A model generated the notes under the pieces. It made no database searches and was not told the DNA's origin. It was given only the letters and a program-made list of their open reading frames with translations. Below, in pieces: positions 38,301-45,046 of a stretch of DNA of 64,000 nt. This DNA is from Apus apus (taxonomy: Eukaryota; Chordata; Aves; Apodiformes; Apodidae), in the NCBI RefSeq assembly GCF_020740795.1, contig NC_067295.1, forward strand, positions 992,501 through 1,056,500, read 5' to 3'. Both the position numbers and the translations under genes were made by a program. Each line of letters begins with the position of its first letter. Positions within the stretch are counted from its first letter, which is position 1.

Positions 38301-39686
38301 AAAAGGGTTGGTTTTATAGTAGCCCCAGTAATTACTTCTCTGTTGCTGTCACATCGTCCTGCAGGTGCCACCAGGCTCCCTGGGCACAGCCCCTGCCAGT
38401 GAGGGCTGGGGAGAGAAGCCCATTGAAAAGATTCCCTAGATGATGGTGTTTAATGAGCCCTGACAGTACGGAGGGGTTGTTCTGTGCCCTCTGGATGAGT
38501 TCACCTGCCACTGCAATGCTGTTGGAGCAGAATGTGGTGTTCCCCAAGACTCTGGTGCAAGACTGGGGAGAAAATGTAGAATTCACACCTCACAAGAAAC
38601 CGCTAATTCTGGAATCACGTTTTTGGGAGGGTTGCAGTAATGTGGATGTGAGCACTAAGCTGTTTGGTCAGTGTCAGGCCATGAGAGGATGGAGCTGAGC
38701 CACTACTTTGGCAGTGGCTCTGGGCACAAGCTGCCAGCATGGGGTGTGCTGGGAGAGTCTGCACTAGACCCCATTTCTGTGTCTGCTTTCACCTCTTCTG
38801 TGACATTTAGCTCAGAAACTTGCAACTTCAACATTTATGCAGTAAGGGATGTTGAGGCATAAGGGAGCTTTCCAAAACACTGACTTCAGTTACTTTTTTT
38901 TTTGACTGTTGTGAATTTCTCTGGTCTTCTAACTACCAGGGCAGTCAGCCACCAGAAATGCAGCATTTTTAGATCTTCCTTGGGCACCTTGGCATGAACA
39001 GAATTCTCATGCCCTCATGAGAGGCAAAGAACACAATGTTTCCTGTTACACACAGGAAAAGGGTGTAATCTGCATTTGGTTTAAATAATTTCTTCCTCTT
39101 GTGACAGTGCCTCCTTTTGACACTGTACATGCTCCTTTGGCTTCTCAAAGCCATAGGTGGTGGTTAACCTGGCTGATGATTTAGCTGTCAGATTTTTTTA
39201 CTGAATGACCTTTTGGTGTGAAAGTCTGGAGAAATGTAGCACTCTTAAGGGAAACTGAGGAATCTGATACTCATTTGTACTTGCTGTCTTCCTTTCTTCA
39301 GAAAGAAAAGGTTTTGTTTTATTATATACAAGCCTAAAAAAAGGTGTGTAGGAGAAGCAACTCAAACATAGGCTCTCTAGTTTGGCTTAGCCTGTTTGTG
39401 TCCATGTGTGCACGTGCACATACATGCCAGCCCTTTGTTTGAAAAGCCTTTGCTGAGCTTTCCTTTCCCTTTCCTTTCTAAGGAAATGCCCCAGAAATGC
39501 CCTAGTGAATGTCACTGTCAGGCTACTAAACTTGCCTCTTCCCTTTTTTGTGCAGACTCCAATTCCAGTATTCAAGAACCACTTCAAAACCCTTCTTCAG
39601 AGCCTCTCCCAGAGCCAGCCAGCAGAGAACTGCACAACCACCTCCTGCTCAACATTGACAATGACACAGAAAGCACTGCTCTGTAG
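17313..39686 (+). CDS. ARHGAP17: ARHGAP17 (RICH1/nadrin), exons 2-20, whole in-window coding span
   Basis: Rho GTPase-activating protein with an N-terminal BAR membrane-binding domain, a central RhoGAP domain and a long proline-rich SH3-binding tail; in the known family it turns off Cdc42/Rac1 at tight junctions and in exocytosis. Nineteen exons join in phase: 17313-17352, 21446-21550, 22342-22418, 23514-23625, 23840-23916, 24188-24299, 25046-25114, 25273-25354, 27418-27545, 27942-28053, 28576-28657, 28770-28850, 29561-29674, 30045-30136, 30261-30417, 31611-31853, 33373-33536, 33898-34515, 39556-39686. With an 18-residue exon 1 upstream of the window the protein is about 882 aa, close to human (about 881, from memory). 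BAR is roughly residues 14-246 and RhoGAP 250-445. The arginine finger is in GLFR (about R289). It ends in ESTAL, a class I PDZ ligand. The close paralogue ARHGAP44 is less likely because the proline-rich tail follows ARHGAP17. Confidence 0.96.
17353..21445 (+). other. ARHGAP17: ARHGAP17 intron 2
   Basis: About 4.1 kb of AT-rich intron ending in a CT-rich tract (21412-21445). I see no repeat family, RNA gene or additional exon. Confidence 0.75.
21446..21550 (+). CDS. ARHGAP17: ARHGAP17 exon 3 (BAR)
   Basis: Thirty-five codons, phase 0 at both ends, after a CT-rich acceptor (CCCCACAG) and before CAT|GTGAGT. Begins IERRLDTVRSVCH and ends DPEKRH (about residues 32-66), BAR helix 1. Confidence 0.95.
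22342..22418 (+). CDS. ARHGAP17: ARHGAP17 exon 4 (BAR)
   Basis: 77 nt, phase 0 to phase 2, donor GG|GTAAGT. Encodes KKLPLTALAQNMQEGS and on to DETLL (about residues 67-91), part of the BAR helical bundle. Confidence 0.94.
23514..23625 (+). CDS. ARHGAP17: ARHGAP17 exon 5 (BAR)
   Basis: 112 nt. Acceptor is the weaker CTGAAAG; donor GAG|GTAAGT. Starts KMLDTCGDAENKLALELSQ, ends PLALLTE (about residues 93-129). The end of this exon differs from the human sequence as remembered (PLYGIAE). Confidence 0.93.
23840..23916 (+). CDS. ARHGAP17: ARHGAP17 exon 6 (BAR)
   Basis: 77 nt after TTCTTTTAG, donor AAG|GTAAGA. Encodes TEIPNIQKQRKQLAKLVLDW and five more residues (about 130-154), a highly conserved BAR helix. 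Confidence 0.95.
24188..24299 (+). CDS. ARHGAP17: ARHGAP17 exon 7 (BAR)
   Basis: 112 nt between TCCACAG and AAG|GTACGA. Begins YNQAHKTSGTNFQ and ends MDEAGNKVEQCK (about residues 156-192). Confidence 0.94.
25046..25114 (+). CDS. ARHGAP17: ARHGAP17 exon 8 (BAR)
   Basis: 69 nt, 23 codons, phase 0 to 0: starts DQLAADMYSFVSREGEYAKY (about residues 193-215). Donor ACG|GTGAGC. Only 158 bp separates it from exon 9. Confidence 0.94.
25273..25354 (+). CDS. ARHGAP17: ARHGAP17 exon 9 (BAR end)
   Basis: 82 nt after TTCTCAG. Encodes LLEAQADYHRKALAVIEK and nine more residues (about 216-242), the last BAR helix and the link to RhoGAP. Confidence 0.95.
27418..27545 (+). CDS. ARHGAP17: ARHGAP17 exon 10 (RhoGAP start)
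   Basis: 128 nt. Contains FGTPLEEHLKRSGREIAVPI and ends LLETGMREE (about residues 244-285), the opening helices of the RhoGAP fold. Confidence 0.96.
27942..28053 (+). CDS. ARHGAP17: ARHGAP17 exon 11 (RhoGAP, arginine finger)
   Basis: 112 nt starting GLFRIAAGASKLKKLKAALD. The Arg in GLFR is the catalytic arginine finger of RhoGAP domains, so the protein should be active. About residues 286-322. Confidence 0.96.
28576..28657 (+). CDS. ARHGAP17: ARHGAP17 exon 12 (RhoGAP)
   Basis: 82 nt. Carries the RhoGAP signature ALKSYLRELPEPLMTYSLYE (about residues 324-343 of 324-349). Donor AAA|GTAAGC. Confidence 0.96.
28770..28850 (+). CDS. ARHGAP17: ARHGAP17 exon 13 (RhoGAP)
   Basis: 81 nt after TCCTTTCAG. 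Encodes IQDQDKKLQELWRICNRLPK then HYHANF (about residues 351-376). Confidence 0.95.
29561..29674 (+). CDS. ARHGAP17: ARHGAP17 exon 14 (RhoGAP)
   Basis: 114 nt. Contains YLIKFLAKLAQHSDVNKM and the conserved NVAIVLGPNLLW (about residues 378-414), where the family Asn contacts the GTPase. Confidence 0.96.
30045..30136 (+). CDS. ARHGAP17: ARHGAP17 exon 15 (RhoGAP end)
   Basis: 92 nt. Encodes SLAEMAAATSVHVVAVIEPI and on to HADWFFPG (about residues 416-445), the last RhoGAP helix. Confidence 0.95.
30261..30417 (+). CDS. ARHGAP17: ARHGAP17 exon 16 (post-RhoGAP linker)
   Basis: 157 nt after TCTCTCTCAG. Contains DFNVSGAFVAIPAV and ESGTLERKRPVSMTVMEGDL (about residues 447-497). The linker has a basic RKRPVS patch that resembles a phosphorylation site. 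Confidence 0.94.
30571..30588 (+). CDS. ARHGAP17: Candidate 18-nt microexon of ARHGAP17
   Basis: Between exons 16 and 17, a C-rich tract and GTTGTTGCAG precede 18 nt, followed by AAAG|GTAAAG. Phase fits (AG + C = Ser), so inclusion would insert six residues (SLRKVQ) without a frameshift. TGC lies directly next to the acceptor AG, as in SRRM4-dependent neural microexons. This is an inference from sequence only; a chance match is possible. Confidence 0.4.
31611..31853 (+). CDS. ARHGAP17: ARHGAP17 exon 17 (Ser/Pro-rich cassette)
   Basis: 243 nt, phase-preserving. Starts FGVKVMDFQANPRRCGTINR and contains AFQPPLPPSEAGG (about residues 499-578). Much more GC-rich than its flanks. The matching human exon is skipped in the shorter isoform (known from the family); its length and phase allow the same here. 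Confidence 0.93.
33373..33536 (+). CDS. ARHGAP17: ARHGAP17 exon 18
   Basis: 164 nt after TTTAATTTTCAG. Encodes TSKSKDNTSSATPPPVRNGG and on to QNAAGPSPHAMRR (about residues 580-633), low-complexity linker. Donor GAG|GTGTGT is weak. Confidence 0.93.
33898..34515 (+). CDS. ARHGAP17: ARHGAP17 exon 19 (proline-rich SH3-binding tail)
   Basis: 618 nt, about residues 635-839. Starts VKKPAPAPPKPANPPPGQPG; contains RRYSSSLSPIQAP, TPPQTPTPPDTPPLGK and LPRPRPVPKPRNRPSVPPPP, the class of SH3 ligands that bind CIP4, amphiphysin and similar partners in this family. The acceptor TCTCAACAG is chosen because it continues RR-AVKKP in phase; a stronger-looking acceptor lies 49 nt upstream. Confidence 0.95.
34516..39555 (+). 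other. ARHGAP17: ARHGAP17 intron 19
   Basis: About 5 kb before the last exon. Contains T/G-rich low complexity near 36238-36283. The frame of exon 19 stays open to 34607, so retention would give a different short C-terminus. No other gene is seen. Confidence 0.7.
39556..39686 (+). CDS. ARHGAP17: ARHGAP17 exon 20 (C-terminus)
   Basis: Terminal exon after CTTTTTTGTGCAG: SNSSIQEPLQNPSSEPLPEP, ending LLNIDNDTESTAL then TAG at 39684-39686. The last four residues STAL form a class I PDZ-binding motif shared with ARHGAP44. Confidence 0.96.
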
Positions 39687-40480
39687 TGGAAACTCTCCAG
39701 CTTCCTACAGATTCCTCTCCTGGTGGGAAAACTAACAGACCTAACAGTGAAAAGCTTCTTTTGACCATGTGGCAGGACTGTGTAGAGCTGTGACTTGTGC
39801 ATCGCAAAGAAAGTGATCTGGCCATTCAGAAGAAGTTTAATGATCTGTGTCTCAACAATGGTTTTCAAAATCTTTGATGGAAGGAATTAATTACTGCAGA
39901 AACTTGCATAGGAAGCATAATTGCTGCTAATGCAGATGGTATTAGCAGAAATTCCAAAAGAGTAAGAAGCAGAACATTAGTTATTTAAAGTGCATGTACT
40001 ATGGAAGTAATCTTTTTAATGTCACGGTTAGACTTTATTTCTAGTTCTTAGACATTACATGGAGATGCCTTGCAAGAGACATTCCCTCACTGATTTGCTG
40101 CAGATTCTTTTTAAAACATGAACCAAAAAATGCCAGAGTGCTGGTGGTGACTGCTGGTTATCAGTCACCTTGTCAAAACTGTGGATGTATTCTAGTGCCT
40201 TGAAGGACTGTCATACTGTAGAAGGAAAGTTACTGTCTCTTTAATCATTTCATTGCTACTTAATGATCAGTACTTAATACTTATTTCATAGTTATTTGTA
40301 TTAACCAAGCCTGCTTTTGTTTATGTGAAACTTGCAACTGTTTCAAGATGAAGCTGTGGAAGCCTCTTTTCTGCTTTCATTGAAAACGGTTGAATTTTGA
40401 AAGAACCTTGAAACAGCTGTTTGGATGCGTCAGTTGGGTGAACATTTATAAAATTAAAGATTGTCTTTTGTCAACTCAAG
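39687..40480 (+). other. ARHGAP17: ARHGAP17 3'UTR
   Basis: Follows the ESTAL stop and ends after ATTAAA at 40453-40458; a G/T-rich stretch near 40495 fits a downstream element. AT-rich, with no open frame of note. The exact cleavage point is estimated. Confidence 0.75.
40453..40458 (+). terminator. ARHGAP17: ARHGAP17 polyadenylation signal
   Basis: ATTAAA, the commonest variant signal, about 770 nt past the stop, with no earlier canonical AATAAA in the 3'UTR. Confidence 0.65.
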
Positions 40481-40814
40481 GCATCTTTATTCAAGTTTGT
40501 GAGTAACATTGCTTCCCAGGGGCACGGGAGGCTACACAGTCATTCCCTGTTTGTAGCTTGTGTTGCTGGCTGCTCAGCTTGTTCTGCTTTTGAGGACTGC
40601 AGGGGGTGCCTGCTGGGAATGGGTGCATTTGGATGTGCAGCTTTCCTGCAGAACACAAATGAGTCCAGCTGCAAAGGGGAATGCTGGATACAGCCTGGAT
40701 CATGGAGAGAAGTAAGATGGAGCAGGCCATACTATTTCTGCCAATGAGAGGGAGAGGAAACGAATCACTCAGGTAACATTTATATAACTAGTTCAGTTAA
40801 ATTATAAATTCCTT

Positions 40815-41355
40815 AATACTCTAATACCTTTTATTGAAGTTACTAAACTAGGCCTCAGGCTTAACTACAAAATAAAACTGCATTTCATAAAGGTCTTGCC
40901 AAGAAGCATTGTACTTGGTGACACATTTTAGTTATCTCATAGATGCCCTGATTTGAAATGCCAGTGGCTGCCCAGTAGTTTCCTGACACCTCTTAACAGG
41001 GAAGATGACCCTGTTAGTGGGACCTGCTTTCCTCTGTCACTACTCTAGTGCTGTAACAAACTCGTGTAACTCCAAGCTTAGTGTTAGAAGCTCAAAATTC
41101 TAATTCTGTTACTAAATTTGACATTTATCTCAAACTGTGTGCAGTGTACCTGAATCCAGGACAGGCTGTGAAGGACTTAAATAAGTTCTCAGAAAATCAT
41201 CTGGGCTTGCACACGCTTCAGCATTACACAGACAGTTAATTGTCTGTGCTGGGATGAGCAGCTCGGGTCCCACAGTGTGTGCACTCCCACTGGTATCCTC
41301 ACTGTCATCCTGGGCAATACACAGCAGATTTCAGGCTGTTAGAACGAGCACAGGG
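40815..41355 (-). other. TEX47-like 3'UTR (estimated)
   Basis: From the inferred stop to just past the minus-strand AATAAA at 40835-40830. A second minus-strand AATAAA at 40491-40486 would extend it to the ARHGAP17 3' end. Confidence 0.45.
40830..40835 (-). terminator. Minus-strand AATAAA, likely for the TEX47-like gene
   Basis: First canonical signal downstream of the inferred stop on this strand (TTTATT on plus). The next one is at 40486-40491. Confidence 0.45.
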
Positions 41356-41469
41356 CTATGGCACAGTTAAAAGTTCTGGAAACTTGCCCTTCTCTGCCCA
41401 CAGCTGATCCTTTGTTCCCAGGAGTGAGTGCAGGACAATGGGCAGGGGGAGGAGCACTGAGTAATCAGC
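41356..41469 (-). CDS. TEX47-like exon 5 (probable terminal exon)
   Basis: 114 nt: ADYSVLLPLPIVLHSLLGTK, then AEKGKFPELLTVP and TAG at 41358-41356. The acceptor (TCCCTCCTGAG) is mediocre and picked for phase 0; the resemblance to the TEX47 C-terminus is only modest. The frame is open further 5', so another acceptor with a different exon 4 donor is possible. Confidence 0.55.
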   Translation of the reverse strand, partial: ADYSVLLPLPIVLHSLLGTKDQLWAEKGKFPELLTVP

Positions 41470-44179
41470 CTCAGGAGGGACTTCACCTGGTTGCCTCCAG
41501 GTTGGTGCAGTTAGTGAGTTCACTCGAATGGCTGCACAAAAGAACTCTGCCGAGGACTAGAAAGAAACCTGGAATAATGAGGTTTGTAAGGCTTTCATGT
41601 TGCTCCTGGTTGTCCTCTGGGTGTGTGTGCTTGTAAATGGCCTGGAGGGCAAGTGCAGCTGCTTGCTGGGGGGGCTTCTGGGGCTAAATTAGGTACATTT
41701 CTTACAGCCCAGTTATTTACCTCAGACCTTTGAATATAGTCTGCCAGTTTGAGGAGGAAGGTGAGACATTCTGCCACCACCTCTTCTGTGGGCTGTGATT
41801 CTGTCCAGCCTTGTGGCCTCGGCACGGGAGACGTCGCTGTTGCCACGTACCAGTCTGGGAACAGCCTGGTGGGGATGTCGTGTGTCACCACTAGAACTTT
41901 AATTTCCTGGAGTAAAGCACTGCAGGGAAAGAGAGTGAGTTCCATCCTAAAGTGCAGTAAGAAGGTTTTATGAGATGGTGAAATTTCATAAACTATGCAG
42001 TGAGTTGTTTGCATTCCTAGAGCTATGCTGGCAGTAGGGATTTAATAAGGAAATGCAGGAGTGTGATGGTAGCTTGGTTTGATAGGAATTCCATTCACAG
42101 CAAGGAATATGATGCAGTTTTCAGGAACCTGGTTTTTAGTGAACTAATTTGGGGCCCTTGAAAAACAAGGAGGTTAAGGTAAAGACAGTAGTAGGCTGAA
42201 CTCTGTGGGACTGGTTGGGCAGTGTTGAAAGGACAAACAGGCTGGAAGGCAGGGACTAATGCTCTAAAGGTAATTTCTGGAATACCAGTACATACATCTG
42301 CAAATGTTTACAAAACAGGGTACAGAAACAATACAGCAGATTCCTAAGGAAGGAATGTTCCTATTTTCTGAAGCCTGTGAAGGCTGTTGACAGTTGAAGT
42401 TTTGGTGTCTTGAGGATGGATCCCAATACCCAGGGCTGGGCAAGAGCCTGCTGGCAGCTATCATCTTGGCTGGAAAATGTCAGCTCCCCTGTGGTTAACA
42501 GGTGTCCAGGGGAAAATAAAAGGTTGGTGTCAGTGTAGCTAACATTCAGTTTAACCTTAGGGAAGCGTCCTGCCACTTTGGCTAAAATCTTGTTTCATCT
42601 AAGTGGTATCAGACACTTACCTATGACCTTGATTTTGGATGGAAGCTAAATCTTGGATGATAAGATGGATTGTGCTCGTGCAAGACTACAGAGGAAAGGG
42701 CAGAGTTGTGACAGAATTGCATATTACAAACTAAAGTGTAAAAATAATTAATCAGCTGCCCCACATGGGCTTTCCCTTTGAGTCACAAGTGCTGAGGATT
42801 ACACATGTGGTTCCTGTTATGTCTGACAGGACCCACCATCTGCCTCTGTCAGAATAACCCTCTTGGGCAGTTATCTGCAGTGCTGGGTGGAGCAAATCCC
42901 AGAGGTGAGCTGTGGAACCCACCAGAGTGTTATTCAGGTCTTAAAGCCTGTGGATGGAGTCAGAGGCAGTTATACATTTGTAGTTAGCAAGCTCTTAGAA
43001 GCCAAATTTGTACAAAGATGAATCAAGGTTGCTTGATCCCACTAGGAATTCAGGTAACTTACCTCTATTACATGACACATATAGCTGGGACAAACAAGTA
43101 GCAGACCTGAGACTGGTTCTCTTGGGTGGTCTTCTAAGCCATTTTCAAACAATTCTCTGTAATAACCTTGTTTCAAAAGAAAAACTGGCAGTTTGTCAAA
43201 TGGTTTGTGGCAGTGGTTGCTGCAGTCAGTGTTGTGTGGGCTGTGCTGTGTTCTCTCTGCTGCTGCAGGCACCAGATTCACAGGCTGTGCTTTTATCATT
43301 CAGAAGAAACACAAAAGTATCGCTGCCTTGGGAATCTCTTCTTGACGTGTGCCCCTGCAATTCACCTTAGCTCCTAAAACCGCACCCAGACCAGCAGCTG
43401 AAGCCTCACATCCCTGGTAGCATTTGTTTAAAAATGTAGTTACATCTTCGTTGCTGTGGATGCAGAGGCAGAGCGCTTCAGCTGCACCCTCCCTCCCCTC
43501 TGCTGGGCTTTGGCGGTAGCTGATACAGGTGTTTAAAACGCCCAATTGCCTTAAATGCTTCGTGTGCTGGAGGCAGGCTCTGGTGGAGCTGGGCCCGGCA
43601 GCTGTGCTTACACGTGCGTGCAAACACCCTCAAAAATAACCCCCTCAGGGTTCCTAACCGTTGTGTTTGATTTGCTTAGGAAGGATTCCCAAGGGACAAA
43701 TCTCTTTACAGAGTTTAAAACCAGCCTTTTCTTATGCCAAGGGCTCCTGCGCGGCCTGCAGGGCTCCCTGCTCCGCGCTGCCGTTTGTGGGACCCACGGG
43801 CCTGAACCGCCCGGGGCTGCCGTGGGGCCCGGGGCTGCCGTGGGGCCCGGGGCTGCCGTGGGGCCCGGTCCCGCCCCCGCCCGGTCCCGCACCCACCTGC
43901 CACCGCCGCCGCCGCCCCCGGGCCCGGCCGGGCCAGCACCAGCAGCCTGTGCAGCGGGAACCGGCCCTGCGGGGAGGGGAGAGCAGAGGAAGGGCCGGCC
44001 CGCTCGCACCGCCGCTCCCGCGCCTCCCGCACCTCCCGCGCCTCCCGCACCTCCCGCACCTCCCGCACCTCCGCCTCCCGCCGCCGCCGCTCCTGCAGCA
44101 AGGCCAGCAGGTTCTGCCGCTCCAGGGCCCTGGGCTCCGGCGAGCCCGGCCGCCCCCGCGCCGCGGCCTCCCCCGCCAT
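41356..44179 (-). CDS. TEX47-like gene, five coding exons
   Basis: Predicted 254-residue protein, read on the minus strand as 44179-43897, 43166-43063, 42685-42621, 41919-41721, 41469-41356. I match it to the TEX47 (testis-expressed 47) family by PLHRLLVLA, YYRELFENGLEDHPREPVSG followed by LLLVCPSYMCHVIE, then EIKVLVVTHDIPTRLFPDWY and TEEVVAECLTFLLKLADYI, which follow the same order and spacing as human TEX47 as remembered (about 253 aa). The family is poorly characterised and is thought to have a BLUF/ferredoxin-like alpha-beta fold. Exon 1 starts in a CpG island. The gene is 646 bp downstream of the SLC5A11 stop on the same strand and converges on ARHGAP17. Exons 1-4 are well supported; the last acceptor is less certain. 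No gene symbol is given because orthology to mammalian TEX47 is unproven. Confidence 0.82.
41721..41919 (-). CDS. TEX47-like exon 4
   Basis: 199 nt after CTCTTTCCCTGCAG, donor GAG|GTAAAT. Residues 152-217: EIKVLVVTHDIPTRLFPDWY, then SQPTEEVVAECLTFLLKLAD. This is the strongest family match in the gene. Confidence 0.88.
42621..42685 (-). CDS. TEX47-like exon 3
   Basis: 65 nt after CCTTTCCTCTGTAG, donor CATAG|GTAAGT. Encodes SCTSTIHLIIQDLASIQNQG and one more residue (130-150). Too short to stand out as an open frame, but it bridges exons 2 and 4 in the exact phase required. Confidence 0.85.
43063..43166 (-). CDS. TEX47-like exon 2
   Basis: 104 nt. The acceptor is a less common AAG (TTTTCTTTTGAAACAAG), chosen because it is the one that keeps phase and gives GYYRELFENG. 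Ends SYMCHVIE before GAG|GTAAGT. Residues 96-129, core of the conserved domain. Confidence 0.83.
43811..43868. repeat. 18-bp GC-rich tandem repeat, about 3 copies
   Basis: Unit CCGGGGCTGCCGTGGGGC, in TEX47-like intron 1 about 30 bp past the donor. The plus strand has regularly spaced GGGG runs and so has G-quadruplex potential. Confidence 0.85.
43897..44179 (-). CDS. TEX47-like exon 1
   Basis: ATG at 44179-44177 in CCGCC-ATG-G (good Kozak), chosen because NLLALLQERRRREAEV then corresponds to the family N-terminus. Residues 1-94, ending PLHRLLVLARPGPGAAAAVA, donor CAG|GTGGGT. Very GC-rich, with a [V/A]RE repeat at residues 38-55. The frame is open upstream to 44521, so an earlier start cannot be excluded. 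Confidence 0.75.
44015..44068 (-). repeat. 9-bp coding repeat, six [V/A]RE units
   Basis: Unit G(T/C)GCGGGAG, six copies in TEX47-like exon 1, giving VRE VRE VRE ARE VRE ARE. The charged repeat lengthens the predicted coiled N-terminus relative to human TEX47 as remembered. Confidence 0.85.
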
Positions 44180-44825
44180 GGCCGGCGGGCGCGGGGCCGC
44201 GCGGGGCCCGGGCAGGCAGGGGCGGCCCCCGCCCCGCAGTGAGTTGTCTCTGCAGCTACACCAAGCCCCGGGGCTGGGTGGGAGGCCGGGCCGGCCCCGC
44301 TGGGCTCGCCCGCCGGGCTCGGGCTGGTTTGGTTCCTTGGGGTGCCCCGGTGGCGTCCCAGGAGCGCTCCCCACGGCGGGGCTCCCTGCCCAGCCCCGGG
44401 AGCCCCGGGAGCCCCGCGAACGCATCACGCTGCACCGACCGGGCACCGAGTGCTTGTCGCTTGTTATAGCAACATAGGTAGGAACAGAATCCAGACTTCC
44501 TGAGTTCCAGGCAGTGCTCAAACCCCAAAGAGCAGAATTAAATATTTAAAATAAAAAAGCTCTCCTCTGCCTCGCTGCCTTTCTTAACTCTTTACACCCC
44601 TCCGGTTGCCGGTTTGGGTCTAACAGTGGTGGTGCTGAGCTCTCAGTGCCTTTCCCAGCCAGGACCCAATCAGAAATAAGGAAAGAATCAGGGAGGAGGG
44701 TCTGTCTTCTTAAATAAAGAAATACAATTTAGAAAGCGTTAAGAATTACATTAACCCTCTGCTAGTTATTATTATGTACACCAATTCAAATTAGTTGTCA
44801 TCATCTGGAACCGACCAGCCAGCTG
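44180..44825 (-). other. SLC5A11 3'UTR / TEX47-like upstream region
   Basis: 646 bp between the SLC5A11 stop and the TEX47-like ATG. The left part belongs to the CpG island. No AATAAA, ATTAAA or TATAAA is seen on the minus strand, so where the SLC5A11 transcript ends is unclear. Confidence 0.6.
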
Positions 44826-45046
44826 CTATGCAAAGTAGGCCCAGAGGAAGATCCCAGCACATACACACAACAGCAGGTTGATGTTCAGGACGTGTTTCAC
44901 CAGTGGTTTCTCCTCCAGGGAAGCCAGAGGAAGGGGCTCAGGTTTGGCGGGCGCCGCGCTCTCGGCGTTCTCCTGTTTGCGCTCCATCCCGCACAGCCAC
45001 AGAAAGGTGGTCAGCACCTTCGAGGTCCTGTCGGCCTGAGTCGGAC
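44826..45046 (-). CDS. SLC5A11: SLC5A11 coding exon 15 (last TM)
   Basis: Terminal exon, residues 605-676: [20 protein letters not shown], then a polar linker, [20 protein letters not shown] and [11 protein letters not shown], stop at 44828-44826. The final hydrophobic segment is TM14. Confidence 0.95.

Larger units (their letters stand above)
43740..44450. promoter_or_regulatory. CpG island at the TEX47-like 5' end
   Basis: Dense CpG and G/C runs, unlike the AT-rich flanks, covering exon 1, the start codon and about 270 bp upstream. No TATA box is seen. It is the only strong CpG island in the window and probably the promoter of the TEX47-like gene. Long open frames on both strands here are by-products of GC-rich DNA. 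Confidence 0.7.

Noticed and set aside
43555-44469. 304-codon plus-strand open frame rich in Pro/Ala
   Set aside because: By-product of the CpG island and repeats; the minus strand has the supported TEX47-like exon.
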